NCBI RefSeq assembly: GCF_026650985.1
Contig: NZ_CP086239.1
Coordinates: forward strand, 2,790,001 to 2,854,000
Length of the DNA stretch: 64,000 bases
Direction of reading: 5' to 3'
Origin: Clostridium estertheticum
GTDB taxonomy: Bacteria; Bacillota; Clostridia; Clostridiales; Clostridiaceae
In this document: piece after piece, positions 35,614-45,500 of the stretch
How the letters are laid out: every line of letters begins with the position of its first letter
Numbering within the stretch: the stretch's first letter is position 1
Notes under the pieces: generated by a model
Told to the model about the DNA's origin: nothing
Seen by the model: the letters and a program-made list of their open reading frames with translations, nothing else
Databases searched by the model: none
Translations under genes and position numbers: made by a program

Positions 35614-36007
35614 TTAAAATTCCTCCCTATTTATAACTAACATTACTTGATTTGTTTTATTATACGTTTACATGAATAACATAAAAAAATTGCTTTTACT
35701 TTACAACAGATCAGTTTGAAATCCACTGTAATCAAACTTAAAATATACAGCTTTTTGTATACGGTTACTGTATACGTTTGTAACTAATCACAGTATAACT
35801 TCTTAAGCAAAAACATTCATTAACCTTAAAAGTGTTGTTAACTATCAAAATCAGTTTTTATATTCTTCAAACAAATGATCATCTGTAGATGCAAATTTTA
35901 TATTAGATTCATCATAATAACGATCAATAATTTGTGATAATACAATTATAATCAAAAAAATGAAGCCAATTATGGCTTCATTTTTTAATATTTACTACAA
36001 TACTTAT
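35614..36007 (-). promoter_or_regulatory. rha operon control region
   Basis: No gene. TATAAT on the minus strand (35664-35659 area, in ACGTATAATAAAAC) is a likely -10 of the rhaM promoter, with a weak -35. Overlapping it is TATACGTTTACATG (35661-35674). Further up, GTATACG occurs twice at 35757-35763 and 35770-35776, a 13-bp direct repeat, followed by TTTGTAAC. These related elements are candidates for the AraC-type activator or for CcpA. Confidence 0.4.
35954..35986 (-). terminator. Terminator of the chemoreceptor gene
   Basis: Perfect stem AAAAAAATGAAGCCA (35954-35968) with TGGCTTCATTTTTT (35973-35986), a 4-nt loop and a T-run on both strands, 21 bp after the stop codon at 36008. Confidence 0.8.
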
Positions 36008-37759
36008 TTAAACATTAAACTTATTAGTTAGATCTATTAGTTTCTGAGAAGTTTCAGCTTGACTTTGAGCTGAACTTGCTACTTCTCCTATTGCAATTGT
36101 TATCTCATTTATACTATTGGATATATCTTCTGTACTAGCAGCTGATTTATCAGTAGTTGCTGATAGATTATCTATTGCATAAGTTACCTTATCTATAACT
36201 TCTTTCATTTGTTTTGATGTACTAGCTATTTCACTTGCCATATTATTAACAAAATCTGCATCTTGCTCGTATTGAACACCTGTAGTCATAAGTAATTGAT
36301 AACTTGGTTTTACACCTGTTTCAAGATACTCTAAAACCTCTTGACCACTTCTAGATAAATTATTGAATGCCACTTCAATCTTATTTACCATGCTTTGAAT
36401 ATTTTCTACTGCAACAGATGATTGCTCAGCAAGGTTTCTTACTTCATCTGCAACTACTGCAAATCCCTTACCCATTTCACCTGCTCTAGCAGCTTCAATA
36501 GCAGCATTTAATGCAAGTAAATTTGTTTGCTCAGCTATAGCTCCAATTGAATCTGCCATAACAGTAATATCCTTAACTACTTTTCCATCATTTATTGCCT
36601 TTAGTATATTCATACGATTTTTCTCATATATTTCATTACCTTGCTCTATATTTTGTGTAGCTTTTACTTTTATTTCAGCTGCTCTTTTCTTAATTTCTAC
36701 AGCAGATTTAAAACTTTCATTAGCCTTATTAATTAAATTCATTGTTGTATTTTCAATTTCCTTTGTTGATGCACTAACTTCCTGCGTTGTAGCACTTAAA
36801 TTTTGAATCCCAGCGGTTATATGATCAGTAGATTCGTTAACAATATCCATTTTTGAAGAAACCTCTTCAGATGTTGCTGATAACTCCTCACTAGCAGCAC
36901 TTATATCACTAGAACTATTAATTATTTCTGATATAAGCAATTTCATATTGTCTTTTGCTTTATTTAGCGCTCTAGCAAGATCCCCTATTTCATCTTTTGA
37001 ATCAATATCTATGTCCTTATTTAAATCTCCATTCCCCATGTCTCCAGCAAAGTTAACAACTTTTTTTAGTTGTCTTGAAATAGCTAAAGCTATAAAAAGT
37101 CCTAATATGATTGAAAAAAGAAATCCCAATACAGTAATTATTATTATTATCATTTTAGACCCATTGAATGTTATATTGTTATCTGAGTAAAATGAATCGG
37201 CTTCTTTAACACTACTAGCATTCAGCCCGTCAATACCCTCGAATAAAGCAGCTCTATCCTTTGATGCCCCTGAGAGTTGACCTGCAGCTGATTTAAAATC
37301 TTTTGCTACTCCAAAATCGACTGCCTTTTTCCCTGAAGCTAAATATCCCTTTGATGAACTTTCAATTTTATCAAGCAGAACTTTATCTTTTTCTTGATCT
37401 GCTTGACTCTTACCTACCCTCATCTTCTCATTAGTACTTTTTATTGTTGCAAATAAATTTTCATTTTTTTTAGTTAAACCCTCTATCTCTGTAACAATCT
37501 CTTCATTCTCACCTTTATCTTTTCTTTCCTTATAAACCATCTTAATTAACGCTGTTCTGATATCTGAATAATTTTGCCTTAAGGTATTTACTTGTTCTAT
37601 GCTAACTAAATTATAGTCATGTAGTAATGTTGCATTTGAATTAATTTTATTCATATTATATAGTCCTAAAAAACCTACACTTCCTATAACAATAGACAGA
37701 AAGATAACTAGTGATAGCAATTTTGTTGATATTTTTAAATTATTAAACATTTTTTTCAT
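36008..37759 (-). CDS. Methyl-accepting chemotaxis protein, membrane type
   Basis: A 583-residue chemoreceptor. One transmembrane helix lies near residues 12-32, an extracellular four-helix-bundle sensor domain follows (about 35-200), then a second helix (200-225, rich in Ile), a HAMP domain, and the signalling domain with the conserved hairpin tip [34 protein letters not shown] broken across residues near 415-450. The start ATG 37759 follows AGGAGGT; the longer frame has no site. It follows the sensing operon on the same strand but is separated by a terminator and has its own sigma-D-like promoter. Confidence 0.88.
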   Translation of the reverse strand: MKKMFNNLKISTKLLSLVIFLSIVIGSVGFLGLYNMNKINSNATLLHDYNLVSIEQVNTLRQNYSDIRTALIKMVYKERKDKGENEEIVTEIEGLTKKNENLFATIKSTNEKMRVGKSQADQEKDKVLLDKIESSSKGYLASGKKAVDFGVAKDFKSAAGQLSGASKDRAALFEGIDGLNASSVKEADSFYSDNNITFNGSKMIIIIITVLGFLFSIILGLFIALAISRQLKKVVNFAGDMGNGDLNKDIDIDSKDEIGDLARALNKAKDNMKLLISEIINSSSDISAASEELSATSEEVSSKMDIVNESTDHITAGIQNLSATTQEVSASTKEIENTTMNLINKANESFKSAVEIKKRAAEIKVKATQNIEQGNEIYEKNRMNILKAINDGKVVKDITVMADSIGAIAEQTNLLALNAAIEAARAGEMGKGFAVVADEVRNLAEQSSVAVENIQSMVNKIEVAFNNLSRSGQEVLEYLETGVKPSYQLLMTTGVQYEQDADFVNNMASEIASTSKQMKEVIDKVTYAIDNLSATTDKSAASTEDISNSINEITIAIGEVASSAQSQAETSQKLIDLTNKFNV

Positions 37760-37850
37760 ATGTAATACCTCCTGATTTGTTAATCTTTTAGATTTGTTGT
37801 TATAATACATTCTTTTCTAATAAAACACTATATAACTTCGCCTTCTTATT

Positions 37851-37877
37851 ATATCGTTCACTATGATATATTCTTGA
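37851..37877 (-). promoter_or_regulatory. Sigma-D (motility) type promoter of the chemoreceptor gene
   Basis: TCAA (37877-37874), 15 bp, then AACGATAT (37858-37851) on the minus strand, against the consensus TAAA-N15-GCCGATAT; nine of twelve positions match. It is about 90 bp before the start codon. Confidence 0.4.
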
Positions 37878-37905
37878 CTAGGGTTATCACAATTTAAAAA
37901 CAAAC

Positions 37906-37943
37906 ATAAAAAATGGCGTACCCCGAATTTTATGGGTACACCA
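37906..37943 (-). terminator. Terminator of the sensing operon, overlapping a stop codon
   Basis: Stem TGGTGTACCC (37943-37934) with GGGTACGCCA (37923-37914) on the minus strand, then a run of T. The left arm is formed by the last codons of the sugar-binding-protein gene, so translation to the stop codon should affect folding. Confidence 0.7.
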
Positions 37944-38874
37944 GATTTTGTTTATTAATTAATTCTACTGGTACATTAATATAATTTTCTATTTTTAATC
38001 CTTCCAACTTTTTCAAAGCAGTTTCTGCAGCTATTTTTCCAATTTTATCTGGCGACTGCGCAGCAGTTGCTGTTAGTTTTCCTTTCTCAATCATTGCTAA
38101 TGCATCATCAGCTCCATCTACTCCATAAATATATACTTTATCATTTTTTTTAGTGTTTTCAAATGCTGCAATAACTCCTAGTGCCGTTGGGTCATTAAGA
38201 CACATGACAGCATCTATTTTTTTATTTGATTGAATTATACTATCCATAACTTCCATAGCTAATTCAAGTTGACCATTTGATGTTTTCCGTGCAACAACCT
38301 TTATCCCTTTATATTTATTTATAGTATCTTCAAAACCTTCAATTCTTTGAATAGCTGATTTAGCTGTTGGGTGTTCAATTATGACAACGTTTCCTTTTCC
38401 ATTAAGCTTTGCTACTAAATCTCTTGCACATAAAACTCCTGCATTATAATTTTCAGAAACCACTGTACAATCAACCAACTTGTCATCAAAAACTGGAGAA
38501 TCTACAACTATAACAGGTATATTAGCCTTTTTTGCAGCTATAAGTGCTGGCTTTATTCCTTTAAAGTCCACAGCGTTTAGAAATATAATATCCACCTTTT
38601 GAGATATAAGATCATCAACTTGAGATATTTGTTTTGATACTTCAAGCTGTGCATCCAGTGCAATGAGTGTTCCATTTTGACTTTCAACAGTTTTTTTTAT
38701 ACTTTCATTCAATTTAACAAAATACGGATTATTCATATTCATATAGGTTGCACCAAACTTTAATCTTTTTCCACCAAAAGGAGACTCCTTAATAAAGCTT
38801 AAATATACACTGAGTACTCCTGTAAATAAAACCATTAAAATTATTAGAATCATTACAATAGTTTTTTTAGTCAT
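37930..38874 (-). CDS. Membrane-anchored sugar-binding protein (RbsB type)
   Basis: A 314-residue periplasmic-binding-protein type I (Peripla_BP_4) protein. A single N-terminal transmembrane helix (about 6-27) without a lipobox Cys anchors it outside the cell. The ligand fold is complete: YMNMNNPYFVKLNESIKK, VDIIFLNAVD, IPVIVVDSPV, then VMCLNDPTALG and YGVDGADDALAMI, as in ribose- and galactose-binding proteins. No ABC permease or ATPase gene is nearby. It is last in a kinase, regulator, binding protein, binding protein unit, so it most likely feeds a signal to the kinase instead of importing sugar. Confidence 0.83.
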   Translation of the reverse strand: MTKKTIVMILIILMVLFTGVLSVYLSFIKESPFGGKRLKFGATYMNMNNPYFVKLNESIKKTVESQNGTLIALDAQLEVSKQISQVDDLISQKVDIIFLNAVDFKGIKPALIAAKKANIPVIVVDSPVFDDKLVDCTVVSENYNAGVLCARDLVAKLNGKGNVVIIEHPTAKSAIQRIEGFEDTINKYKGIKVVARKTSNGQLELAMEVMDSIIQSNKKIDAVMCLNDPTALGVIAAFENTKKNDKVYIYGVDGADDALAMIEKGKLTATAAQSPDKIGKIAAETALKKLEGLKIENYINVPVELINKQNLVYP

Positions 38875-38894
38875 TTGCCCCCTCCTATATTTAG

Positions 38895-40226
38895 CTATGG
38901 CTTAAGAAAATTATTTAATTTATAGTTTAATTTTATTAGTGACTCTTGCACGTCCTCACCACTATTCATTAATTTAAATATATCTTTATCTGCTATATCC
39001 ATACTTTCCTCATATTTATGAAAACTTGGTGTTACAATAGACTGTTCTACAACCTGACTCAATTCTTTCTTATTAATAAAGATTTTCCCTTCGGGATTAT
39101 ACTTTGATAGTTCTTTATCTGTTTCTTTTGATTCTAATACTTCCTTTACTACAGGCATTCCATGAGAATATTTTAAAACATCCATTTGAACATCTTTATC
39201 ATTTGTTAAAAACTTTAAAAATTTCCAAGCCTCTTTCTCATGTTTAGTTCTTGAACTTATTCCAAAAAGTAGACTATTAAGTTGTCCAGCGTTTGCTCCC
39301 TCTGGTCCTTTAGGCAACTTTATACATTCCCATTCAAATTGTCCATATTTCATTACTTTATATGGATATACTTTATATGCCCTATATGTTGAAAATGGGA
39401 AAGGTCTAAATGCAACTTTACCCTCATCAAAATCTTTAAGATTAACTATAAAATTTTTATTTAACTTATTAAGTAATATGATAAACTTAATAGCATATGA
39501 AACTCCTTCATTATCAAAAGTTGCTTTATTACCATTTGTATCAAAAAGCTTCTGACCGTTAGTATATACAGCCTGTTGCCAATTAAATCCTACAGTTCCA
39601 AATTGATCTATCTTACCATCTTTATCTGTATCGAGAGTTACTTTCTTACATATTTCATAAAAATCATTCCATGTCCAATCTGAACTAGGCAATTCTATTC
39701 CCTGTTTTTTTAATAGGGTTTTATTTACAAACATTACTTCTGGATCTACTTCTTTTGCCAGTGCATATTGAGAACCTTTATATTTTCCAGATTTTATTGC
39801 CGTACTATATTGTTTATATAAATCTAATGTTTTATCATCTTTAATCAAATTATTAAGATTTTTTAGTTCTCCAATTGAAGCAAAAGTATTAAAATCACCA
39901 GGCAAAACGCAGAATAAATCAGGTTCATTACCTTTTAGTATATTTTGAGATAATCTCTCCGAATAATCATTCTTTAAAATTCCACTTTTATACTTAACCT
40001 TTATATGAGGATTTGCTTTCTCAAACTTGTATATTGCTTCATCTAAAGCTTTATAAGATTGCCACTCAGGCACATCATACATACTCCCAACAAATGTACC
40101 AAACTCTAATACTACTGTTTTATTTTTATTTTTATAATAAACATAAATAACAGAAGTTATTATTATAAAAAAAATTATAGATATAGCTATTTTTTTAAAA
40201 TCTTTTTTCGCTATTCTAATTTTCAA
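38895..40226 (-). CDS. Membrane-anchored solute-binding protein (family 1, MalE/UgpB type)
   Basis: A 443-residue extracellular solute-binding protein. A basic N-terminus and one transmembrane helix (about 11-31, no lipobox Cys) are followed by a two-lobed type II fold, with FEKANPHIKVKYKSG and LKGNEPDLFCVLPGDFNTF in lobe 1 and WTWNDFYEICKKVT and NDKDVQMDVLKYSHGMPVVK later. Such proteins normally bring oligosaccharides to ABC importers, but none is present. Its start overlaps the response-regulator gene by 11 bp, implying tight co-expression with the two-component system. Confidence 0.83.
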   Translation of the reverse strand: MKIRIAKKDFKKIAISIIFFIIITSVIYVYYKNKNKTVVLEFGTFVGSMYDVPEWQSYKALDEAIYKFEKANPHIKVKYKSGILKNDYSERLSQNILKGNEPDLFCVLPGDFNTFASIGELKNLNNLIKDDKTLDLYKQYSTAIKSGKYKGSQYALAKEVDPEVMFVNKTLLKKQGIELPSSDWTWNDFYEICKKVTLDTDKDGKIDQFGTVGFNWQQAVYTNGQKLFDTNGNKATFDNEGVSYAIKFIILLNKLNKNFIVNLKDFDEGKVAFRPFPFSTYRAYKVYPYKVMKYGQFEWECIKLPKGPEGANAGQLNSLLFGISSRTKHEKEAWKFLKFLTNDKDVQMDVLKYSHGMPVVKEVLESKETDKELSKYNPEGKIFINKKELSQVVEQSIVTPSFHKYEESMDIADKDIFKLMNSGEDVQESLIKLNYKLNNFLKP

Positions 40227-40887
40227 TCTTTTTCAGCTCCAATCTAGATTGAATTGCAAATATGGCTATTTGTGTCCTATCTCTTAAGTTTAGTTTACTT
40301 AAAATATTACTTATATAATTTCTCACAGTACCTTCACTAAAATTAGCTTCAAGAGCTATTTCCTTATTTGACATCCCCCTCCCTATTAATTTCATTATTT
40401 TTAACTCATTCTTATTTAAATTATGGAATTCTAACTCATCTACATTGATTTTATATTCAACCTTATCGTCCTCATGGAAAAATTCAACTACCTTCATTGC
40501 AATATTAGGGTTTATAAGAGCCCCTCCATTATATACAGTTCTAATAGCACCCACTAGTTCTATAGAAGATAGTCCTTTTAATAGGTAACCACTAGCCCCA
40601 TATTTTAGAGCATCAAATATATATTCATTATCATCAAAGGTTGTAAGTACTATAATTTTTATTTGTGGCAATATCTTTTTTATAATCTTTATACATTTTA
40701 CTCCATCTATTTCAGGCATACGGATATCCATTAGAATAATGTCAGGAATTAATTTTTCTGCTAATCTAACAGCCTTTTTACCATCCTCTGCAACACCAAC
40801 TACTTTCATATCAGGTTTATTTCCAAGAATTATTTCAAGACTCTGACTTATAAGTTCTTGATCTTCTGCTATTAGTATTTTAATCAT
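40216..40887 (-). CDS. NarL/LuxR-type response regulator
   Basis: A 223-residue regulator. The receiver domain (1-120) carries D9, phospho-acceptor D54 in IILMDIRMPEIDG, T in LTTFDDN and K in YLLKG. The C-terminal LuxR helix-turn-helix (about 150-215) reads LNKNELKIMKLIGRGMSNKEIA and SEGTVRNYISNILSKL. It overlaps the kinase gene by 8 bp and the binding-protein gene by 11 bp. Partner of the kinase at 40880. Confidence 0.93.
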   Translation of the reverse strand: MIKILIAEDQELISQSLEIILGNKPDMKVVGVAEDGKKAVRLAEKLIPDIILMDIRMPEIDGVKCIKIIKKILPQIKIIVLTTFDDNEYIFDALKYGASGYLLKGLSSIELVGAIRTVYNGGALINPNIAMKVVEFFHEDDKVEYKINVDELEFHNLNKNELKIMKLIGRGMSNKEIALEANFSEGTVRNYISNILSKLNLRDRTQIAIFAIQSRLELKKIEN

Positions 40888-42226
40888 TTTTAAACTCCCC
40901 CCTTATAGGCAAGTATGCAGAAATAATAAATCCTCCTGCGTTATTACCACCAAACTTAACTTCTCCCCCTAACATGTTTACTCTCTCCTCAATATGCCTT
41001 AATCCGAACCCTTTTTTAACTTCACCTGCTCCTATTCCATCATCCATTATTTTAATTTGCAACTTATTTTCTGCAAATTCTAAAGCCACTATAATCTCAC
41101 TTGCGGCCCCATGCCTCACTGCATTTGTTATTCCCTCTTGAACTATTCTATAAACTGTTTCTTCTTCATCCGCGCCCATTTTTGGAGCTTGTCCTGTAAT
41201 TTGAATCTTTACTTTAGTATTTGTACACTCATTTATATCTTCAGACAACTTTGAAATTGCTTCAATTAGCGAAAATCTTTCAAGCGCATCAGGCCTTAGC
41301 TCATTCATAGATCTTCGAACATCTAAGAGCCCTGATCTTGCAAGCTCTGATATTTTTAGCATCTGAATTTTCATCTTACTAATGTTGAATTCTGATAATT
41401 CTATACATGCTTCTAAACCAATTGCTATACCAGTAAGTGTATGACCAATAGTGTCATGAATTTCCCTTGCTAACCTATTTCTTTCTTTAATTTTAGCTGC
41501 TTCCTGAGATTTTCTAGCATAGTCTTGCAATTGAATATTTATAACTTCTAATTCCTCTGAGGATTTATATAGCTTGATATACAATTCTGAAATTTTTTCA
41601 TTTTCATCTCTTTCATTCTGTATAACTTGAATCATAAACACTATAAATATTATTTCGTTTATAGAATTAAGTATATTCTTAATACTAAAAAAATAAAGTC
41701 TTTGCATTGACGTGTAGTATTGAACATAATCATTAATATTAAATATATTAATTTTAATAGACAAAATATTATAATCTAATGTTATATAAATAATAATTAT
41801 TACTAAAATAAATACACTTTTTCTTTTTTTTCCATCAATATAAGTAACTATATTTGCTATTGCTATAAACAATATCCCCTTATAATCCATATTAAGATAT
41901 ACCATTATGCCAATGCATAATAAAATATCAAAAACGCAAAAAATATATAATGCAAATTGATTTTTTTTAAATAGATATTCCCTAGTTATAACACTAATAG
42001 TAAGCATAAATAAAAGCAACATAGAAAATACAGGCATTTTCCATTCAATTGTAGGAACAGAGCTAACTTTTTCAATAAATTCCCTTGCCATATTATTTTC
42101 ACAAATTAAGCCTATAGTATTAGAACTAACTATAGACGTAAATACAATTACTAAAAAATTTATAACAAACAATGAAATTCTAGTTACGGATGTTTTTCCC
42201 CATCTTTTTTCATCTAGTTTTTCCAT
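40880..42226 (-). CDS. NarL-type sensor histidine kinase
   Basis: A 448-residue kinase. Six membrane segments appear in residues 15-200 with short loops and no large extracellular domain, followed by a coiled coil (205-245). The HisKA_3 phospho-acceptor is about H257 in LAREIHDTIGHTLTG, and the ATPase G-boxes are DDGIGAGEV and GFGLRHIEERV. The small extracellular surface suggests that it may rely on partner proteins, here the two anchored binding proteins, to sense ligand. First gene of the operon. Confidence 0.9.
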   Translation of the reverse strand: MEKLDEKRWGKTSVTRISLFVINFLVIVFTSIVSSNTIGLICENNMAREFIEKVSSVPTIEWKMPVFSMLLLFMLTISVITREYLFKKNQFALYIFCVFDILLCIGIMVYLNMDYKGILFIAIANIVTYIDGKKRKSVFILVIIIIYITLDYNILSIKINIFNINDYVQYYTSMQRLYFFSIKNILNSINEIIFIVFMIQVIQNERDENEKISELYIKLYKSSEELEVINIQLQDYARKSQEAAKIKERNRLAREIHDTIGHTLTGIAIGLEACIELSEFNISKMKIQMLKISELARSGLLDVRRSMNELRPDALERFSLIEAISKLSEDINECTNTKVKIQITGQAPKMGADEEETVYRIVQEGITNAVRHGAASEIIVALEFAENKLQIKIMDDGIGAGEVKKGFGLRHIEERVNMLGGEVKFGGNNAGGFIISAYLPIRGEFKND

Positions 42227-42325
42227 CGTTTTACCTCCATATCATATGTTAATTATTTTCACTTTTTTTACATCATTACACTTTTTATTGTAACATCTTA
42301 TATAAGTTACTTCCATAAAAAGTGT

Positions 42326-43141
42326 TCATGATATGATGTATTTTTTTATTGCCATGGCTACTCCATCTTCATCATTAGTCGAAGTTATATAATCAGCATA
42401 TTGTTTAACTCCTTCTGGTGCATTACCCATTGCAACCCCAACGCCTGCAAATTCTATCATACTAATGTCATTATAGTTATCACCTATAGCAATTATCTCA
42501 GATCTCTGTATATTAAACTTTGACATCAAGATTTCTATTGCAGAAGTTTTTGAAACATTATTAGGCATTATTTCTAGATAGGTTGGTTTTGAAGGATATA
42601 TGTTCAAATTATTTGAATGATAACTTTTAATTAGTAGATCCAATGCTTTGATTTTATCTGGTTCTGCCATACATAAAAGCTTATTAGGTCCTGATTTTTC
42701 TTGTTCCCATACATTAAATAAATCAGTAAAATTTATAACTTTCGGAGAAATATTGGTTATTTCACTTTCTTGACTCGACCATTCATCTATTTCTTCAATA
42801 TACCATTCATCATCTTTGTATAAACTCATATGCACACCTATTTCCTTAACAAAATTATGAACCTGCCTTACATCTGAAACTTCTATACTACAATTAGATA
42901 ATATATTAGCATCTTTGTCCATAACTAAAGCACCACTATAACAAATAATTGGTTGCTCGATATTAAGTTCCTTTTGTAAAAACAATATTCCCTTAGGCAT
43001 TCTTGCAGACACTAATATTACTGGAATTTGTTTTTTATTTGCTACTATCTCAATTACTTCTTTTGTTTTTTTTGAAATTTTATGTTCTGAATTTAGTAAT
43101 GTTCCATCAATATCTAAACATATCATTTTAATTTTATTCAT
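42326..43141 (-). CDS. Cof-type HAD-superfamily phosphatase
   Basis: A 271-residue HAD phosphatase with a C2B cap (Cof/YidA type). Motif I is CLDIDGTLLNS with the nucleophile D9-D11 pair, motif II is VSARM, and motifs III-IV are KTSAIEIL and GDNYNDISMIEFAG. These enzymes dephosphorylate sugar phosphates and flavin or cofactor phosphates with broad specificity. It lies downstream of the mannose-family PTS genes but behind their terminator, so a role in sugar-phosphate turnover is only suggested. Confidence 0.88.
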   Translation of the reverse strand: MNKIKMICLDIDGTLLNSEHKISKKTKEVIEIVANKKQIPVILVSARMPKGILFLQKELNIEQPIICYSGALVMDKDANILSNCSIEVSDVRQVHNFVKEIGVHMSLYKDDEWYIEEIDEWSSQESEITNISPKVINFTDLFNVWEQEKSGPNKLLCMAEPDKIKALDLLIKSYHSNNLNIYPSKPTYLEIMPNNVSKTSAIEILMSKFNIQRSEIIAIGDNYNDISMIEFAGVGVAMGNAPEGVKQYADYITSTNDEDGVAMAIKKYIIS

Positions 43142-43246
43142 TAATTTATTTCACACTCCATATTCTATAATTTTTAACTCATATTATGTTCTTTAATAAT
43201 AATATTTAACTTCAAAACTAACTTTAAATTCCTTTATTTATAGTTA

Positions 43247-43285
43247 TAAAAAAAACTAACAGAGAAAATCAAATTTCAATGTTAG
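43247..43285 (-). terminator. Terminator of the PTS operon
   Basis: Stem CTAACA (43256-43261) with TGTTAG (43280-43285), an 18-nt loop, then a run of eight T on the minus strand, 40 bp after the IID stop codon. Confidence 0.6.
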
Positions 43286-43325
43286 CCTTTAATGTTTTAT
43301 AAAATTATATTTATAAGACAGCTTA

Positions 43326-44201
43326 TTATTTTAATATACCTGCCCAAAATCCAAAGATACCTACTGCAAACAATGCAAATATTAATGCTACTGCACTTAC
43401 CTTTTTCTTTAATAACTTCATGCATAAAAAAGTTAACAATAATGGTAATGCTGCTGGTAACAAAGAATCTAATTGACTTTGTACAGTGTTAATTACAACT
43501 TTACCATCTGATCCAGTAATTCTTGAAATTACTACCGGTACATTAATAGTAGTCCATTTAGCCACTAGTGCACCCATTACAAACAGACCTAATATTGAAG
43601 CACATTCAGTTAGCTTAGCTAATTTGTTTCCAGAAACATCCGTAACTATTTCAGAACCTTTTTTATATCCATAATTTAAACCAAGCCAAAGTGTACCTAA
43701 CCTAAGTCCATTAAATAATAGAAAGAATAGTAATGGGCCTACTACACTCCCAGTAATTGCTATTCCAGCCCCTATTGCTGCTATAACCGGTCTTGCTGTT
43801 CCCCAAAATATTGGATCGCCTACCCCTGCTAGTGGTCCCATTAGCCCTACTTTTACACTACTTATTGCTGCATCATCTATTGACGCTCCATTTGCCTTTT
43901 GTTCCTCCATAGCTGCCGTTATACCCATAATCGGTGCTGCGACAAATGGTTGTGTATTGAAAAATTCTAAATGTCTTTTTAATGCTTCCGCTTGATCTTC
44001 TTTTTTAGAATATAGCCTTTTTATTGCAGGGATTAATGTAACGCAAAAACCTACTGCCTGCATTCTCTCAAAGTTATAAGACCCTAAAAGGAAATTTGAA
44101 CGAATAAACATACTCCTAAGATCGCCTTTGGTTAATTTTACTTCTTTGTCTTCTATATCTTTATGTTTAATGTTTTGTTGTTTTAATTTGTTTTCACTCA
44201 T
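43326..44201 (-). CDS. PTS mannose-family transporter IID subunit
   Basis: A 291-residue membrane subunit of the mannose/fructose/sorbose PTS. The typical N-terminal cytoplasmic part (LTKGDLRSMFIRSNFLLGSYNFERMQA) is followed by AEALKRHLEFFNTQPFVAAPIMGI, the conserved KVGLMGPLAGVGDPIFWGT loop and C-terminal membrane helices. With IIC it forms the sugar channel. It is fourth in the IIA-IIB-IIC-IID operon. Confidence 0.93.
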   Translation of the reverse strand: MSENKLKQQNIKHKDIEDKEVKLTKGDLRSMFIRSNFLLGSYNFERMQAVGFCVTLIPAIKRLYSKKEDQAEALKRHLEFFNTQPFVAAPIMGITAAMEEQKANGASIDDAAISSVKVGLMGPLAGVGDPIFWGTARPVIAAIGAGIAITGSVVGPLLFFLLFNGLRLGTLWLGLNYGYKKGSEIVTDVSGNKLAKLTECASILGLFVMGALVAKWTTINVPVVISRITGSDGKVVINTVQSQLDSLLPAALPLLLTFLCMKLLKKKVSAVALIFALFAVGIFGFWAGILK

Positions 44202-44221
44202 TTTATATCCCCCTTTTATAA

Positions 44222-44986
44222 TTAATCTAATTCATCTACAACCTCAGAATCTTTGCTATATTTAGGATTCAATTGAATATAAGCTATACCGCAAATTAGT
44301 CCAAGCATTCCGAGTCCCACAAGAGTGAAACTTGTAAATACTGCAATTAGAAATCCTGCAAAGAAGAAAATCATTAAATACTTTGCTTCCATCATATTTA
44401 TTACCATTGCATAACCAACAACAACTATAAACCCTCCTGATACTTGTAATCCTCTTGTAACAACTACTGGTATTGCCGAAAGCATTGCATTAACTGTACC
44501 AGTTCCTGCAACAGCTGCAACTAATACAGCCGGAATAGCAACTCGTAATGCCTGTATTGATAAAGCTATTATATGACACATTTCTATGCCTCTAAAATTT
44601 GCTTCTTTGGCGTATTTGTCTGCAAGATGCTGAAAAAACACTATTATTGTTCTAACAAAAATAGTAAGCACTTGTCCTGCAACTGCTATTGGAATTGCAA
44701 GTGCCATTCCAGCTGTGATTGACTGGTGCCCAACTATTACTAAAATTGTTGATACAACACTAGCCAGTGCAGCATCTGGAGCCATAGCTGCTCCAACATT
44801 CATCCATCCAAGTGCTAAAAGTTCTAAATAGCCACCTAAAATAATTCCGGTTTTAATGTCTCCTAAAACTAAGCCTATAAGTGTACATGCTATTAATGGT
44901 CTATGAGTTTGAGCTGAATCCAGAACACTCCCCATTCCAGTTATACCTGCAATTATAAATACTAAAATTATTTGTAATGTACTCAT
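44222..44986 (-). CDS. PTS mannose-family transporter IIC subunit
   Basis: A 254-residue polytopic membrane protein. Family features are the N-terminal GITGMGSVLDSAQTHRPLI segment, GLVLGDIKTGIILGGYLELLALG, and MNVGAAMAPDAALASV. It pairs with IID to move sugar across the membrane while IIB phosphorylates it. Sugar identity cannot be read; sorbose, fructose, mannose and N-acetylated sugars are all known for the family. Confidence 0.93.
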   Translation of the reverse strand: MSTLQIILVFIIAGITGMGSVLDSAQTHRPLIACTLIGLVLGDIKTGIILGGYLELLALGWMNVGAAMAPDAALASVVSTILVIVGHQSITAGMALAIPIAVAGQVLTIFVRTIIVFFQHLADKYAKEANFRGIEMCHIIALSIQALRVAIPAVLVAAVAGTGTVNAMLSAIPVVVTRGLQVSGGFIVVVGYAMVINMMEAKYLMIFFFAGFLIAVFTSFTLVGLGMLGLICGIAYIQLNPKYSKDSEVVDELD

Positions 44987-45017
44987 TAATATCCCCCCTT
45001 ATTTAATTTTAAAATTT

Positions 45018-45500
45018 TTATAGTTTTGAGATTTTGCTCATTAAATCAACTTTTGGATCACGGGCAACTTGTCTTAACTCCAATTCTATTCCTAATTCAT
45101 GTAATTTTTTAAATGCTTTTATATCATCAGCACCTACAGATACTGCAGGAGATATTTGTGTTTTTCCTTCTTTAAAACACATTCCACCGACGTTTACTGA
45201 TTTAATATCTACTCCACCTTCAATCAATCTTAAAACATCAGCTGGATTTGTAGTCAAAAACAAAGTTTTAAAATCGTTGTATTTAGGATTTTTATATGCA
45301 CCAATTGCCTTTTCAATAGGCATTACATAGGCTTTTATTCCTGGTGGTGAAACCTGTAATAATAAACTTTTTCTTAACTTATCATTAGCAACCTCATCAC
45401 TACATACAAATATTTTGTTACATTTTGATACTTTGGCCCAAACCGTTGCTACCTGTCCATGAATTAATCTGTCATCAACTCTTACAAAACTTATTTCCAT
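45018..45500 (-). CDS. PTS mannose-family IIB subunit
   Basis: A 160-residue cytoplasmic subunit. The phosphorylated His is H14 in VRVDDRLIHGQVATVW. It receives phosphate from IIA and passes it to the incoming sugar. The stop codon of IIA and this start are adjacent (45500), so the two are translationally coupled. Confidence 0.94.
   Translation of the reverse strand: MEISFVRVDDRLIHGQVATVWAKVSKCNKIFVCSDEVANDKLRKSLLLQVSPPGIKAYVMPIEKAIGAYKNPKYNDFKTLFLTTNPADVLRLIEGGVDIKSVNVGGMCFKEGKTQISPAVSVGADDIKAFKKLHELGIELELRQVARDPKVDLMSKISKL

Noticed and set aside
42241-42325. Short inverted GTAAC/GTTAC repeat downstream of the HAD phosphatase gene
   Set aside because: A 5-bp stem without a T-run is too weak to call a terminator.
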